From NCBI GenBank assembly GCA_910575775.1, contig CAJTEY010000011.1:55691-119690 (forward strand): DNA of 64,000 nucleotides, written 5' to 3'. The DNA is from Lachnospiraceae bacterium. GTDB lineage: Bacteria > Bacillota > Clostridia > Lachnospirales > Lachnospiraceae. A program made the position numbers and the translations under genes. This document shows, piece after piece, positions 45,922-55,272 of the stretch (position 1 is the stretch's first letter; every line of letters begins with the position of its first letter). The notes below the pieces were generated by a model. That model made no database searches. It was not told where the DNA came from and saw only the letters and a program-made list of their open reading frames with translations.

Positions 45922-46254
45922 ATGGACAAAAACGAAAAAAACACCACACAGGAAGAACTTGATAAGGAAGAAATGACTGTAGATCTGGAACTCGACGACG
46001 GTTCTCAGGTTACCTGCGCCGTAGTCACGATTCTGACCGTAGCAGACAGAGATTATATCGCTCTCCTGCCGCTTGACGAAACCGGCGAGAATGCGGATGG
46101 CGAGGTATGGTTCTACCGCTACAGCGAAAATCCGAAAGATCCCGAGGAAGAACCAGAACTCGGCTACATCGAGGACGACGAGGAATACGAAGCCGTTGCG
46201 GACGCATTTGATGAATTTCTGGACGCCGCCGAGTTTGATGAAATTGTCGACTAA
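45922..46254 (+). CDS. DUF1292 family acidic protein
   Basis: A 110-residue very acidic protein. The DUF1292 core is seen in LDDGSQVTCAVVTILTVADRDYIALLPLDE and GEVWFYRYSENP, followed by LGYIEDDEEYEAVADAFDEFLD. GGAGGG lies five bases before the ATG. Function is unknown; homologues are common in Bacillota, often near yrrK/yqgF-type genes, but not here. Its stop overlaps the stop of the converging helicase gene, and its terminator is inside that gene's coding region. Confidence 0.9.
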   Translation: MDKNEKNTTQEELDKEEMTVDLELDDGSQVTCAVVTILTVADRDYIALLPLDETGENADGEVWFYRYSENPKDPEEEPELGYIEDDEEYEAVADAFDEFLDAAEFDEIVD

Positions 46255-48176
46255 AGCGAAGATAACAACGGGTTCAGAAACCGGGAGGGCGCATCCTTCC
46301 CGGTTTTTTTGTCATGGTAAACAAGACAAAGTTTATGCTTCGCTCTAGTCATTGCCACATAAAACATCCGCCTCTCCTCCTCAATCTCAGCCTGTGTTTT
46401 TGATTTGTCGGAAGGGATTTTCCCCTCGTTGCACTCCGGCACGATAACCGTTTGAAACTCCAGCCCCTTGGAGGCATGCATGGTCATAAGCTGCAGTCCC
46501 TCCGCGTTTTTTTGCGGCTCTTTTATTGCCTCCGCATACTGATCCATATATATTTTCATCTCCTGCACCGAGGAAAAGTTTCTGGAAAACGCTTCAAATT
46601 CTTCCCCGATCCGTATCAACTCTCCTGCCTTTTCCGATCCGTATTTCTCCCGCAGGAAAGTCTCGTATCCGATTACTTTTCGTATGTAATGAATCTGTAA
46701 ATGCACTCGTTTTCCGGCCAGATTGTCTATATCCCGGTAAAACTTTTTCACACGTTCCTGTATCAGGGGCGCAGCCCCATAATAGCCAATCAACGCCTCC
46801 CGCTCCACTCTGGTCTCCGGCAGGCTTTCCCGCTTCATATATCTGACGGGCCGATTCATCACGCGCAGAAAATGCCGTCTTACATGATCTCCCTGACCAA
46901 GTGCCAGATACGCGCAGATATCCCGAATCACAAAATGGCTGAAACGGTTTTTCGGCCGTTCTCTCATCGTGTAAGGAATACCTGCTTCCCGCAGTGTCTG
47001 CGCCCAGAAACCGCATTCCAGATTCGTCCGGCAGATCATGGCACACGACGCAAGTTTCCCGTCCCTGTGTTCTTTCTCAAGCATTTCCACAACCGTTTTT
47101 CTGAGCGTATCCTCCGACTCCGCCCGGCAGATCTGCATCCCCGTTCCGTCCTCATGGGCTGAAAAAATCGCTTTAGGAATGCGGCTTTCATTCTCCCCTA
47201 TTACTTTCGCCGCCGCTTTCACGATATCCCCATGACAGCGGAAATTCACATCCAGAAGAATCTGCTTCGCCTGCATGTAATCCACGAGAAACCGTTTCAT
47301 GCTGGCGGGACTTGCACCCCGGAATCCATAAATGGACTGATCGTCGTCCCCTACCACAAAAAGATTGTTCTCTGGTGCGGCAAGCAGCCGGATTATTTCA
47401 TACTGAATCGGGGAAATATCTTGAAATTCATCCACCAGTATATAGCGAAACTGCGCCTGCCACGCTGACAAGATTTCCTTGTCCTTTCGCAAAAGCCGAA
47501 CACAAGCCGTCATTAAATCATCGAAGTCTAATTTGGAAATTTCGATAAGCCAGTCCTCGTATTCCTTATATAAGAACTGAAAATCTGCCTGCTCCATCTT
47601 TAGGAACTCCGATGTATTCTCTGTTCCAGGCTTTTCCGCTCCCTCTGTGCCTCCGTTGTGCCCTGACAGTTCTCTCTCCGCCGCCTTAATTTTATACCTG
47701 CTGACAGCCGTTAAGATTTCTTCTATGTCCTCCTCCTGTAAATAAGCAAATCTCTTATGATGGTGTATGATATCCCGAATCAGCTTTCTTTTTTCTGTTT
47801 CCGTAATAATGGTATACCCGCGATACTGCGCCGATTGTTTCAAGATATGATAGAATACTGCGTGAAACGTGCCAAACCGTACTGGAAGGTTTTCTTTTCC
47901 CATCAATCGGAAAAAGCGTTCCTGCATTTCAAGCGCGGCAGCCTTTGTGAATGTGATAACAAGAATATGGGCGGGATTGACGCCCTGTGATGTGAGAAGT
48001 CTCTGAATGCGGTGTACTGTGACAAAGGTTTTTCCGCTGCCGGGCCCGGCCAACACCATAGCCGGGCCGTCAGCATGCTCTATGGCTTCCTCCTGCCTCA
48101 GTGTGCAGGAAGGCTCACGCCTTCTCAAGCAATTCGATTCCTCTGCGGATTCTCGCAAGAGACTCTTCCTTTCCAA
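46251..48176 (-). CDS. UvrD/Rep/PcrA-type ATP-dependent helicase
   Basis: A superfamily 1A helicase of up to 641 residues. Motifs: Q-motif LRQEEAIEH, Walker [35 protein letters not shown], the [13 protein letters not shown] motif [16 protein letters not shown] (IV), [25 protein letters not shown] (V) and [15 protein letters not shown] (VI). It is about 100 residues shorter than PcrA. The start is uncertain: the longest frame begins at TTG 48176, inside the 3' end of gltX (62-base overlap), and a TTG close to the gltX stop is also possible. Role: DNA unwinding in repair or replication restart. Confidence 0.9.
   Translation of the reverse strand: MERKSLLRESAEESNCLRRREPSCTLRQEEAIEHADGPAMVLAGPGSGKTFVTVHRIQRLLTSQGVNPAHILVITFTKAAALEMQERFFRLMGKENLPVRFGTFHAVFYHILKQSAQYRGYTIITETEKRKLIRDIIHHHKRFAYLQEEDIEEILTAVSRYKIKAAERELSGHNGGTEGAEKPGTENTSEFLKMEQADFQFLYKEYEDWLIEISKLDFDDLMTACVRLLRKDKEILSAWQAQFRYILVDEFQDISPIQYEIIRLLAAPENNLFVVGDDDQSIYGFRGASPASMKRFLVDYMQAKQILLDVNFRCHGDIVKAAAKVIGENESRIPKAIFSAHEDGTGMQICRAESEDTLRKTVVEMLEKEHRDGKLASCAMICRTNLECGFWAQTLREAGIPYTMRERPKNRFSHFVIRDICAYLALGQGDHVRRHFLRVMNRPVRYMKRESLPETRVEREALIGYYGAAPLIQERVKKFYRDIDNLAGKRVHLQIHYIRKVIGYETFLREKYGSEKAGELIRIGEEFEAFSRNFSSVQEMKIYMDQYAEAIKEPQKNAEGLQLMTMHASKGLEFQTVIVPECNEGKIPSDKSKTQAEIEEERRMFYVAMTRAKHKLCLVYHDKKTGKDAPSRFLNPLLSSL
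46278..46310 (+). terminator. terminator of the DUF1292 gene, inside the helicase coding region
   Basis: AAACCGGGA and TCCCGGTTT form a 9-bp stem with an 11-base loop, followed by seven T. It lies within codons for the final residues of the converging UvrD-like helicase ([11 protein letters not shown]). Confidence 0.9.
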
Positions 48177-49569
48177 GAACCTCCATAAGCTCCGTCGCTC
48201 CGCCCGGCGTCATCTGCTTGCCGGAAACAGCGGTTCTTACAGGCCACATCACATATCCGTTTTTATATCCTTTTTCTTCCACATAAGCAGAAAGAACTGC
48301 ATAAAGCGCATCGTTTGAGTAATCTTCCTGTGCCTCCAGACGCGGCAGAAGATCTTTTAAGACGGCGAGCGAGGTCTCCGCGTTTGTCTTCATCTTCTTA
48401 TGCGTATACATCGCCACATCATAGTCTGGAAGCATATCAAAAAAGTCCACATGCTCCTTGATATCCGGGAAAATCTCAATTCGCGTCTTCACCATGGCGG
48501 CAATCTTTTTCAAGTCATATTCCTTCTTCACCGCATCTTTCAGATAAGGTTCCGCCATCTCATAAAAGCGGTCAAAATCCATCGCTTTTAAATATTCCCC
48601 ATTCATCCACTTCAGCTTCGTGTAGTCAAACACTGCCGGAGACTTGGAAAGATGGTGATAGTCAAACCGATCGGTTAATTCCTTCAAGGTAAAAATTTCT
48701 TCGTTATCCTCGGGACTCCAGCCAAGCAGTGCAACGAAATTGACAATGGCCTCCGAGAGAAAGCCCTGCTCGATCAGATCCTCGTAGGAAGAATGCCCGC
48801 ACCTCTTAGAGAGCTTCTGGTGAGACTCGTCCGTAATCAAGGGACAGTGCACATACTCCGGCACCTCCCAGCCAAAAGCGTCGTAAAGCCGGTTATATTT
48901 CGGTGAGGAGGACAGATACTCGTTGCCCCGCACCACATGGGTGATTCCCATCAGATGGTCGTCCACCACATTGGCAAAATTATAAGTGGGATAGCCGTCC
49001 GACTTAATCAGAATCATATCGTCAAGCTCCGCGTTATCCACCGTGATATCTCCGTAGATATCGTCGTGGAAGGTAGTCTGTCCCTCAGTCGGGTTATTCT
49101 GACGAATTACATAGGGCTTGCCTGCGGCAAGATTCGCCTCCACTTCCTCTTTAGACAGATGCAGACAGTGCTTGTCGTAGACGTTGATCTCCTTGCCCGC
49201 CACCGTCTGCGTCAGCGATGCCAGTCTCTCCTTATCACAAAAGCAATAATATGCCTCGCCTTTCTCGATCAGCTTTTTCGCGTATTCCAGATAAATACCC
49301 TGCTTCTGGCGGTCGCTCTGCACATAGGGACCTACACCGCCGTCCTTGTCAGGACCTTCGTCGTGCAAAAGCCCCGTGTTCTCCAGCGTGCGGTAAATGA
49401 TGTCCACCGCTCCCTCCACATACCGCTCCTGATCCGTATCCTCAATGCGAAGGATAAAATCCCCGCCCTCGTGCTTCGCAATCAGATAGGCGTAAAGCGC
49501 CGTCCTTAAATTTCCCACATGCATCCGTCCCGTCGGGCTGGGGGCGTATCTTGTTCTTATTTTTTCCAT
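48115..49569 (-). CDS. gltX: glutamate-tRNA ligase
   Basis: A 484-residue class I synthetase. The HIGH-type motif is in [21 protein letters not shown], with [17 protein letters not shown] after it; the KMSKS loop is KLSKRCG. The anticodon-binding part is all-helical at the C-terminus ([20 protein letters not shown]). An in-frame TTG at 49578 exists; ATG 49569 ([10 protein letters not shown]) is the usual family start. The helicase gene overlaps its end. Structured element A lies just upstream, between it and the hydrogenase gene. No T-box leader seen. Confidence 0.96.
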   Translation of the reverse strand: MEKIRTRYAPSPTGRMHVGNLRTALYAYLIAKHEGGDFILRIEDTDQERYVEGAVDIIYRTLENTGLLHDEGPDKDGGVGPYVQSDRQKQGIYLEYAKKLIEKGEAYYCFCDKERLASLTQTVAGKEINVYDKHCLHLSKEEVEANLAAGKPYVIRQNNPTEGQTTFHDDIYGDITVDNAELDDMILIKSDGYPTYNFANVVDDHLMGITHVVRGNEYLSSSPKYNRLYDAFGWEVPEYVHCPLITDESHQKLSKRCGHSSYEDLIEQGFLSEAIVNFVALLGWSPEDNEEIFTLKELTDRFDYHHLSKSPAVFDYTKLKWMNGEYLKAMDFDRFYEMAEPYLKDAVKKEYDLKKIAAMVKTRIEIFPDIKEHVDFFDMLPDYDVAMYTHKKMKTNAETSLAVLKDLLPRLEAQEDYSNDALYAVLSAYVEEKGYKNGYVMWPVRTAVSGKQMTPGGATELMEVLGKEESLARIRRGIELLEKA

Positions 49570-49628
49570 TGTTGTCAATTTCCTCTATCTTCTACAATTT
49601 TTTATCGCAATTCGATCCGTCTATGCAA

Positions 49629-49739
49629 AGAATGCCGTTTCTTAGGCATTCTCTCGAGTGAAACGGAGTTGCGGCGCAACTCCTAGAACTTCTTAACGAG
49701 ACAGCCTTTGCTGTCGAGTTTTAGAAGTTCTTTTCACTC
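49629..49739. repeat. structured intergenic element, copy A
   Basis: Four stems nest in 111 bases. Hairpin 1: AGAATGCC/GGCATTCT, 8-base loop. A closing stem GAGTGAAA/TTTCACTC (49656-49663 with 49732-49739) then encloses two hairpins: GGAGTTGC/GCAACTCC (3-base loop) and AGAACTTCT/AGAAGTTCT with an inner GACAGC/GCTGTC. Copy B has the same plan with different bases in the stems. The right end overlaps the last codons and stop of the hydrogenase gene (SEKNF and TAA). Confidence 0.8.
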
Positions 49740-51238
49740 TGTTCGACACGGTTCTGGTGCATACTCGGATCGGGAATCTTCTCGGGAGCCGCTTCCTTAA
49801 AGGAAGCAACCGCCTTCGCCGCCACAGGAATCGCAATGTTCGTACCCGCACCGGCCACACAGCCGCCGGGACACGCCATACCCTCGATCAGACAGCCGTT
49901 TTTCTTTCCGGCCTTGGCCAGCATCAGCATTTTTCTGCACTCGGAAAGACTCTCCGCATGCTCGATGTGTACCTCAACATCCGGGTAATACTCTCTCACG
50001 CACTCCTCAATGGCGCTTGCCACGCCGCCTGCCACACCGTAACCTCTTCCTGCGCCGGTTGCGCCCTTCAGCTCATCCATCGCCCTGATCTCGTCTAACA
50101 GGATGCCCTTTGCCTCAAAGATTCCCGTCAGTTCCTCAAAGGTGATAACAAAGTCCACATCCGAGCGGATCGTCCTGCGGGAAGCTTCCAGCTTCTTAGA
50201 CGCACAGGGGCCGATAAATACCACTCTGGCATCGGGATGCTCCTCCTTGATCACCCTCGCCGTCGCCACCATAGGCGTCAGCGCGTTTGATATCTTATCA
50301 ATAGTTTCCGGGAAGAACTTCTTGGCAAGCACCGACCAGGAAGGACAGCAGGAAGTCAGGCTAAACGGCAGCTTTCCCGTCGCAACCTCTTTCGCATAGT
50401 GCTCAGCCTCCGCAATTGCTCCCATATCCGCACCTAAGGCCGTCTCATACACATCATAAAATCCCAGCTCTTTCAACGCTGTTTTCAACATATCCGGCGT
50501 CACGTCCGGCCCAAACTGCCCGGCAAAAGCAGGCGCCACCTGAGCGATAATCTTCTCCCCCGTCTGCAGTGCGCGAATTAACTGGAAAATCTGCGACTTA
50601 TCCGCAATCGCGCCGAAAGGACAGTTTACCATACACTGCCCGCAGGAAACACACAGCTCGTTATCAATCACCGCGCGCCCCTTCTCGTCATTTTTGATCG
50701 CGTTTACACCGCAGGCACCCGCGCAGGGCCGCACTTGATGGGCAATCGCGTCATAAGGGCAGACAGCCTTACATTTACCGCATTTGATACACTTTTCCGG
50801 GTCGATCACCGACCTGCCGTTTATCATGGAGACCGCACCTCTCGGGCAGACCTCACGGCAGGGATGCGCCACGCATCCCATACAGCGATCCGTCACATAA
50901 TAGCTGTTTTCCGGGCAGGCATTGCAGGCCGAAGGAATCACCTGCATCAGCGGCGGCTCATAATACTTTTCGGAAATATTACTCTCCTCCAGCCCCTGCG
51001 TCAGATGCACCGGCACATTTTCCGGCCGCAGGGAAAGTCCCATGGCCAGACGGATTCTCTCTCTCACAATTGCTCGATCCCTGTAAATGTTCTCATACTC
51101 GGACTCTTCATAGTCCACAATCTTATAGGGCAGCGCCTCAATATCATCCTTTAGATTCTCCGATTCATAGGCAAGGTGCGCCACCTCTTTAAAAATACGT
51201 CTTCTGTTCTTCCGAACCTGCGTATCAATTCCTCTCAT
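49721..51238 (-). CDS. [FeFe]-hydrogenase-like protein with ferredoxin domains (group-B-like)
   Basis: A 505-residue iron-sulfur protein. A region of about 100 residues is followed by CxxC-rich segments (CNACPENSYYVTDRCMGCVAHPCREVCPRGA) and two 4Fe-4S sites (CIKCGKCKAVCPYDAI, CVSCGQCMVNCPFGAI). The H-cluster domain has L1 TSCCPSW, L2 GPCASKK and L3 GMACPGGC, so all H-cluster cysteines are present. The L2 start and L3 context differ from the best-studied group A enzymes and fit the group B monomeric type. It would reduce protons or sense H2. ATG 51238 has GGAGG four bases upstream; the frame is open to 51310. Its last five codons and stop come from structured element A. Confidence 0.87.
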   Translation of the reverse strand: MRGIDTQVRKNRRRIFKEVAHLAYESENLKDDIEALPYKIVDYEESEYENIYRDRAIVRERIRLAMGLSLRPENVPVHLTQGLEESNISEKYYEPPLMQVIPSACNACPENSYYVTDRCMGCVAHPCREVCPRGAVSMINGRSVIDPEKCIKCGKCKAVCPYDAIAHQVRPCAGACGVNAIKNDEKGRAVIDNELCVSCGQCMVNCPFGAIADKSQIFQLIRALQTGEKIIAQVAPAFAGQFGPDVTPDMLKTALKELGFYDVYETALGADMGAIAEAEHYAKEVATGKLPFSLTSCCPSWSVLAKKFFPETIDKISNALTPMVATARVIKEEHPDARVVFIGPCASKKLEASRRTIRSDVDFVITFEELTGIFEAKGILLDEIRAMDELKGATGAGRGYGVAGGVASAIEECVREYYPDVEVHIEHAESLSECRKMLMLAKAGKKNGCLIEGMACPGGCVAGAGTNIAIPVAAKAVASFKEAAPEKIPDPSMHQNRVEQSEKNF

Positions 51239-51403
51239 AATGCCTCCGTTCATACAATCCCCGCAGTGCAGACTAAAAAAACCTTCTTTTTCCTTTTTTT
51301 GCCTGCGCACTGCTCATTGCCATCACGGATATTTTCCCACAAAGTCTTACGGAAGTCAATCATTCTGAGGAAAATCCCGGAGAGAGTCTCTGAACAGGGA
51401 AGA

Positions 51404-53527
51404 TCAGCGCCGTCTCCTTCTCAGCCAGACCACAAGCCCTGCTGCAAGGGTCGCCAGCGGAATCACAATCACGCAGAGAACAGCCGCAAGATAAGCTGTC
51501 TGCGCATTAAATACCAGATTCGGCATGGAAAGGCTCTTGACAGGTACCGCTACCGAAGATTCATGTTCCGCCAGCATACTTATCATACTACTGAAAAGCT
51601 TCACATTATTGCCCGGCGCCATATCGTCCGCAAGGCTGGTAAACAGGCTCTCTCCTCCTACTACATAGGCATGGGAAACACCGCCGTTCTCCGTGCTTTT
51701 TTCCACCTCCACGCTGACGGTAAAGGGACCGTCAATATCGTTCGCGCCTTTGCTGTAATCGCTGTTGTCCGTGATATCTACCTTGGAAAATGCGCTGCTG
51801 CTTGTGGTTAAGAGCGGCGTATAATGGATGTCGTCCTTCTCTTCATCATAGGAAAGTCCCTTGGAAAAAGGAGCAAATACCAGTCCGTCCGCCAGCGGAG
51901 CCGTTACTTCCGCAGAGACAATCTCCGGGAACAGATAATACGGATTCTGGTAATAATAATTGCGGTCCTCCTCCACGATTGTGCCGTCCACCTCCGTTAT
52001 CCCGTAAAAATCCAGAATGCTTTTAAAGTTTGCCATCTCTCCCTCTGCCATGGTCGAGATGATCAGTGCATTGCCGCCCTTTTGCAGATAGGCAATTACC
52101 TTTTCGGCATCCTCCTTCGAGTAGTCGCTGGTAGGGGCATTCAAAATAACACCCTGCGCATCCTCCGGGATTTCATCCACCGAGTAAAGCATCAACGTTT
52201 CGCAGGCTGCATTTTCCTTTGTTATGGTATTGACAAACTTTTCCTCCAGTTCCAGCTCGCCGTGTCCGCCAATGGCATAAAAGACCGGCATGTCTTCCGT
52301 GGTGACATAGGCCAGTGCCGAGACGGTCTGCCCTTCTCCGTCGTAGCCCGTAGTCTGGTAACTGTAAGTGGAATAGTCCATTTCATAAGTGTAAATATCC
52401 CCATAATCCACCACTGTGCTGCGCCGATCTCCCTCAACGATCAGACTGCCGGAGGACGGCTGCACATCCGTGTAATTCTGATAAAAATTCGGATTCTTTG
52501 CCGGGCTGACATACTTGATCTTAATATGTGTCGACTGATCCGCCATCCGCTCAAGCGTTTTTGAAAAATCTGCATCCCCAGCGCCTTCCTCCGCCAGCAC
52601 ATAAATCGTGATGTCCTCGGACAACCCGGAAAGAAACGCCTTCGTCTCATCCGTAAGCGCATAAAGCCTGTTTTCTGTCAGATCAAAAGAAGAATACTGC
52701 TCCGGCACATAATTCAGCCCGAGATTGACCGCTACGACTGCCGCAATGGCCAGCAAAATTCCCGTGACACTGTACGCTCCCACTTTCAAGCCGCCGCCGG
52801 AAATATTATAGCGGCGTTTCTGAATGGTCTGAGCCGTACAAAACAGCGCAAGACTTATGGCTGTCAGATAATAGACCACCGCCTCCAGTTCAAAATAGCC
52901 GGAGGAAAGTGTGTCAAACCGACTGACCATATCAAAGCAGGACAAAATCTTCCCGATCACCGTGGTTACCGCAGAAGTGCCCGTGCTGGTAAGCAGATTC
53001 GATATGCCCGGCATAATATAGCCGAGAAACAGCGCGCCAAAGGAAAGCACCGCAGCAATCACCACGCTCTCCGTCAAGGACGACAGAAAAAGTCCCACAG
53101 CCAGCGCAAGACACCCGTACAGAAAAAAGCCAAGAAGCGAAGCGTAGGAAACACCCAGCTGAAAATCCCCGCCCTGCATAAGAAAGAGTGGCAAAATCCC
53201 CATAAACGCCGTCGGCAGAAAGAGCACCGTCGCAAGCGCCAGATATTTTCCAAGTACTATCTTTCCCACCGAGACAGGCGCTGTCAAAATCAGCTGATCC
53301 GTCTTATTTTTCCGTTCCTCTGAGAGCGTTCTCATGGTGAGGATCGGTATCGTCACAATAAACGTAAACACAATGCTCTGCAGCACATAAGCTATGGTCG
53401 GATAACCCATGAGCATGTTATAAACAATAAAATACAGTCCCATCACAAAGAGATTGACCGCCACGAAAAGCCAACCCGTGAAGGAACAGAAATAGGATCT
53501 TAACTCTCTTTTATAAATTGCTCTCAT
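51404..53527 (-). CDS. GldF-GldG-like ABC permease fusion
   Basis: A 707-residue membrane protein. Residues 1-240 are an ABC-2 permease with six helices (RELRSYFCSFTGWLFVAVNLFVMGLYF; ILTMRTLSEERKNKTDQLILTAPV). After a helix near 250 comes a GldG-type extracytoplasmic domain (about 270-670; SSFDLTENRLYALTDETKAFL, VTTEDMPVFYAIGGHGELELE), and a last helix with an RRRRR tail. GldA-F-G is known from gliding Bacteroidetes, but Bacillota without gliding have similar exporters of unknown substrate. It overlaps the ATPase gene by 17 bases. Confidence 0.88.
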   Translation of the reverse strand: MRAIYKRELRSYFCSFTGWLFVAVNLFVMGLYFIVYNMLMGYPTIAYVLQSIVFTFIVTIPILTMRTLSEERKNKTDQLILTAPVSVGKIVLGKYLALATVLFLPTAFMGILPLFLMQGGDFQLGVSYASLLGFFLYGCLALAVGLFLSSLTESVVIAAVLSFGALFLGYIMPGISNLLTSTGTSAVTTVIGKILSCFDMVSRFDTLSSGYFELEAVVYYLTAISLALFCTAQTIQKRRYNISGGGLKVGAYSVTGILLAIAAVVAVNLGLNYVPEQYSSFDLTENRLYALTDETKAFLSGLSEDITIYVLAEEGAGDADFSKTLERMADQSTHIKIKYVSPAKNPNFYQNYTDVQPSSGSLIVEGDRRSTVVDYGDIYTYEMDYSTYSYQTTGYDGEGQTVSALAYVTTEDMPVFYAIGGHGELELEEKFVNTITKENAACETLMLYSVDEIPEDAQGVILNAPTSDYSKEDAEKVIAYLQKGGNALIISTMAEGEMANFKSILDFYGITEVDGTIVEEDRNYYYQNPYYLFPEIVSAEVTAPLADGLVFAPFSKGLSYDEEKDDIHYTPLLTTSSSAFSKVDITDNSDYSKGANDIDGPFTVSVEVEKSTENGGVSHAYVVGGESLFTSLADDMAPGNNVKLFSSMISMLAEHESSVAVPVKSLSMPNLVFNAQTAYLAAVLCVIVIPLATLAAGLVVWLRRRRR

Positions 53528-54503
53528 CGGTCTCCTCCTCTCCGCTTTCCTCTTCTTCCTCCGGTGTCTCTTCGTTCTCCGTCAGCTCCAGGAAAATATC
53601 TTCCAACGATTTCTCCGACCGATGCATGGACAGGATCGGCATGCCTGCCCCAGCCAGCGCGACTGACAGTGACTTTCGGATATCCGTGTCCTCCTTCGTC
53701 TCTATATGAATTAAAATACTGCCTTCTTCGCTGCCATTCTCAAACATGTACTGTTCTATTTCCTCCATCTGTTCCAGTACAGCTTCCGCCTGCCCGCGCT
53801 CCCCGATCACCGTCACCGCAAGCTCCGCCGTACCCTGCATCATTTTCTGTAATTCTTCAGGAGAACCGCTGGCTGCCAGCCTGCCCTTAGATATAATCAG
53901 AATGTGATCACATACCGCACTGATCTCGGAAAGAATATGGGAGCTTAAAATCACGGTATGCTCCCCCGCAAGCCCCTTTATCAGATCCCTCATCTCTATG
54001 ATCTGCTTCGGGTCAAGCCCCACCATAGGCTCATCCAGAATCAGCACCTTCGGATTTCCCACAAGTGCCTGCGCAAGCCCCACTCTCTGCTTATACCCTT
54101 TGGAGAGATTTTTGATCAGCCGGCGGCTCATATCCGATAACGAAAGCCGTTCCTCCAACGCTGCCACCCGCTCCTTCCGCTCCGCCTTCGGCACCTTTTT
54201 CAATTCCGCCGCAAAGAGCAAAAACTCCCGCACCGTCATATCCGGATAAAGCGGCGGAACCTCCGGCAGATACCCGATACAGGCTTTCGCTGCAATCGCC
54301 TCCTTCAAAATATCATGCCCGTCGATCACAACCGATCCACCGTCAGCCGCAATATATCCTGTCATCACATTCATCGTTGTTGTCTTGCCTGCGCCGTTTG
54401 GACCAAGGAAACCATAGATTTTCCCTTCCTCCACTGTAAACGACATACCGTCTACCGCCACATGGCCGCCATACCGCTTGACTAAATTCTCTACCTGTAT
54501 CAA
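53511..54503 (-). CDS. ABC transporter ATP-binding protein (GldA/CcmA-like)
   Basis: A 330-residue ABC ATPase: Walker A GFLGPNGAGKTT, signature in IKNLSKGYKQRVGLAQALVG, Walker B KVLILDEPMVGLDP, and the H-loop VILSSHILSE. The C-terminal about 100 residues add an acidic Glu-rich tail (ENEETPEEEEESGEEETDE). It starts with TTG 54503, with GGAGG seven bases upstream. The gene for the GldFG-like permease follows with an overlap, so the two make one exporter. Structured element B lies just upstream. Confidence 0.92.
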   Translation of the reverse strand: MIQVENLVKRYGGHVAVDGMSFTVEEGKIYGFLGPNGAGKTTTMNVMTGYIAADGGSVVIDGHDILKEAIAAKACIGYLPEVPPLYPDMTVREFLLFAAELKKVPKAERKERVAALEERLSLSDMSRRLIKNLSKGYKQRVGLAQALVGNPKVLILDEPMVGLDPKQIIEMRDLIKGLAGEHTVILSSHILSEISAVCDHILIISKGRLAASGSPEELQKMMQGTAELAVTVIGERGQAEAVLEQMEEIEQYMFENGSEEGSILIHIETKEDTDIRKSLSVALAGAGMPILSMHRSEKSLEDIFLELTENEETPEEEEESGEEETDESNL

Positions 54504-54539
54504 AGCATACTCCTCCCTTTTTCGAATCCTCCATACGAG

Positions 54540-54648
54540 GAATGCCGTATTTCAGGCATTCTCCTGTGTGAGAAAAGTCTGCAAAGCAGACCTAGTACTT
54601 CTTAACGAAGTAGCCTCTGCTGCTGAGTTTTAGAAGTACTTCTCACAC
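54540..54648. repeat. structured intergenic element, copy B
   Basis: Same plan as copy A. Hairpin 1: GAATGCC/GGCATTC (54540-54561). Closing stem GTGTGAGAA/TTCTCACAC (54566-54574 with 54640-54648). Hairpin 2: GTCTGC/GCAGAC, 3-base loop. Hairpin 3: AGTACTTCT/AGAAGTACT with inner GTAGC/GCTGC. Several stem positions differ from copy A on both sides at once, so pairing is kept. Confidence 0.8.
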
Positions 54649-54733
54649 TAATATACTGGTAAAATGTGTCTCTATTCGTATCAAATTGTGAATATTCTGT
54701 GTCTTCCCACACTACACACATATGTGATTATAA

Positions 54734-54741
54734 CATACTAT
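54734..54741 (+). promoter_or_regulatory. possible sigma-E-type -10 element before cotJ
   Basis: CATACTAT resembles the sporulation sigma-E -10 consensus CATACAnT, and cotJ genes are sigma-E dependent in B. subtilis. No good -35 was found at the right distance, so this is weak. Confidence 0.25.
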
Positions 54742-54806
54742 ATTATTAAAAAATACATGAAATTTGTGTGCCTGTTCTTCCGGCGCACCATTAGAAAGGA
54801 TGCATT

Positions 54807-54980
54807 ATGAAGGATTATCTTTACAGGGAACCCTGCGATGATTTCCCTATCGCAATGGCCTATGTCCCCTGGCAGCGCTTCAATGGGATCTGCGAAAATC
54901 TGGAAAAAGGGTATTGTGACGGCACCGTCTTTCCTGAACTTGACAAACCTTTTACAGGAAGGAGATGTTGTAACGGATGA
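54807..54980 (+). CDS. cotJA: spore coat associated protein CotJA
   Basis: A 57-residue protein. The family signature MAYVPWQRFNGICENLEKGY is followed by GTVFPELDKPFTG and ends in RRCCNG. AAAGGA lies before the ATG. CotJA, CotJB and CotJC are made in the mother cell and assemble together into the spore coat. The stop overlaps the cotJB start (ATGA). Confidence 0.92.
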   Translation: MKDYLYREPCDDFPIAMAYVPWQRFNGICENLEKGYCDGTVFPELDKPFTGRRCCNG

Positions 54981-55252
54981 ATACACAATTTACAGGTGAG
55001 CAGGAAAAGCTGCTCCACGATATCGGAATCTTAAGCTTCGTTGTTATCGAACTGTCCCTCTATCTGGACACCCATCCCACCGACCAGAACGCCTTAAAAT
55101 ATTTTAACCATTATAATCGTCTGGCAAACCAGGCCAGACAGGAATACTCCGCCAAGTTTACACCTCTCACCATTTCCTGTGCAGATGTGTCGGCGTGTGA
55201 CGACTGGAAATGGGCATTGGCGCCTATGCCCTGGGAAGGAGGCTGTAATTAA
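54977..55252 (+). CDS. cotJB: spore coat protein CotJB
   Basis: A 91-residue protein with CotJB features: LLHDIGILSFVVIELSLYLDTHP, ALKYFNHYNRLANQARQEYSAKF, and a C-terminal DDWKWALAPMPWEGGCN. Normal length. It overlaps cotJA by four bases, and its last base is the first of cotJC, so the three are translationally coupled. Confidence 0.93.
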   Translation: MNTQFTGEQEKLLHDIGILSFVVIELSLYLDTHPTDQNALKYFNHYNRLANQARQEYSAKFTPLTISCADVSACDDWKWALAPMPWEGGCN

Positions 55253-55272
55253 TGTGGAATTATGAGAGAAGA

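Larger units (their letters stand above)
54504..54806. other. divergent region between ABC ATPase and cotJA
   Basis: 303 bases without a gene. The left part holds structured element B (54540-54648). The right part, 54650-54800, is AT-rich and must contain the cotJ promoter; the best candidate -10 is CATACTAT at 54734-54741. Confidence 0.6.
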
